Assembly: GCF_038502225.1 (NCBI RefSeq)
Contig: NC_091341.1
Location: 4,031,253 to 4,095,252, forward strand
DNA from: Cherax quadricarinatus
Lineage: Eukaryota; Arthropoda; Malacostraca; Decapoda; Parastacidae
Direction of reading: 5' to 3'
DNA: 64,000 nt
Below, piece by piece: positions 63,611 to 64,000 of the stretch (within the stretch, counting starts at the first letter, position 1; the number at the start of each line of letters is the position of its first letter). The notes under the pieces are model-generated. The model was not told where the DNA came from. It saw only the letters and a program-made list of their open reading frames with translations, and ran no database searches. The translations under genes and the position numbers were made by a program.

Positions 63611-64000
63611 CATGTTGATTCCTGATTCACATCTAAATATTATTCTAATGACCGTGAGAAATGTTTTATTATCCACTGTGGATTCTCCAAATTTTGCTTC
63701 AAAGACTGAAATTAACAGACACCTTCAAAATAACAAATATTGTGCAGTTAAAGAAGACGACTTAGAGGATCATTTGAAGCTCTAAACTATTTATCTAATT
63801 CACGAGTGATAATTCAAAACTATGAAAAAAAAAAACAGAAAAAATAGAGGAAACATTTGTAAATAATGAAAACCATAGCTATATATTATTATTATTATTA
63901 TTATTATAATCTTTAACAGGAATGCAAGTATGCAAGAAAACGTAGAATCTAAGAAGTGTTTAATAAAGTTTATGTAATAAAGCTGTTCTTCTTGAAAGAT
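63611..64000. other. Unassigned; weak candidate for a terminal exon
   Basis: An open stretch ending at 63785 encodes LLSTVDSPNFASKTEINRHL and KYCAVKEDDLEDHLKL before TAA. Its composition is more protein-like than the surrounding repeats. AATAAA-type signals follow at 63962 and 63977. No family is recognised, the window ends at 64000, and chance is the simpler explanation. Confidence 0.2.

Overview
The window reads as repeat-dominated, non-coding nuclear DNA of an arthropod, most probably a decapod crustacean. This is inferred from the mixture of very long minisatellites, long (TA)n, (TG)n and (CA)n tracts, degenerate CCTAA (arthropod telomere-type) stretches, several families of non-LTR retrotransposon, a Penelope-like element and tRNA-headed SINE fragments. 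No convincing host protein gene, rRNA or functional tRNA gene was found. Nearly all long open frames are tandem repeats whose unit is a multiple of 3 bp, or pieces of transposable elements.

Layout. 1-11.8 kb holds GGT-rich, 12-bp (4 kb long), 44-bp, 15-bp and 27-bp arrays, with small hairpins and hammerhead-like motifs between them. 12.3-17.9 kb holds a palindromic MITE pair, a truncated LINE (called LINE-C here) and a nearly complete RTE-like LINE (LINE-A copy 1) joined tail to tail with another LINE-A 3' end. 18-31 kb holds more minisatellites, a ~1.06 kb TIR element (19.3-20.35 kb) and a cluster of three hammerhead motifs (21.6-22.0 kb). 31.5-39 kb holds LINE-C and LINE-B tails, SINE fragments, foldbacks and 30-bp and 45-bp arrays. 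39.5-42.3 kb is a head-to-head pair of Penelope-like elements. 43.3-44.7 kb is a decayed LINE with an RNase H domain (LINE-E). 44.8-48.85 kb is a nearly intact CR1-like LINE with an SGNH-esterase ORF1 (LINE-B). 49-57 kb is a nest of a Tc1-like transposase relic, a hammerhead element, a CACGTG-rich array, two LINE-D fragments and LINE-A copy 2. 57-64 kb holds further arrays, a LINE-C copy and a foldback.

The most interesting signal is a family of short elements carrying hammerhead (type I) self-cleaving ribozyme motifs. At least eight loci on both strands share a core resembling CUGANGA, a stem II hairpin, GAAAC, a very short ACGU stem III and a cleavage-site H. In six of the eight (all but 10472-10510 and the decayed 26.4 kb copy) the flanking stem I pairs by Watson-Crick or G-U pairs even though its sequence differs between loci. 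Several loci carry UUGAUAA instead of CUGANGA, which replaces the C3-G8 core pair with U3-A8. Two units lie in direct tandem 190 bp apart, like animal retrozymes or the pLTRs of Penelope-like elements; both are known hammerhead carriers, and a Penelope-like element is present in this window.

The coding parts act only as selfish elements: endonuclease plus reverse transcriptase in the LINEs, and reverse transcriptase plus a GIY-YIG relic in the Penelope pair. All carry at least one disabling lesion except the Penelope reverse transcriptase frame and the LINE-B ORF1, which are open.
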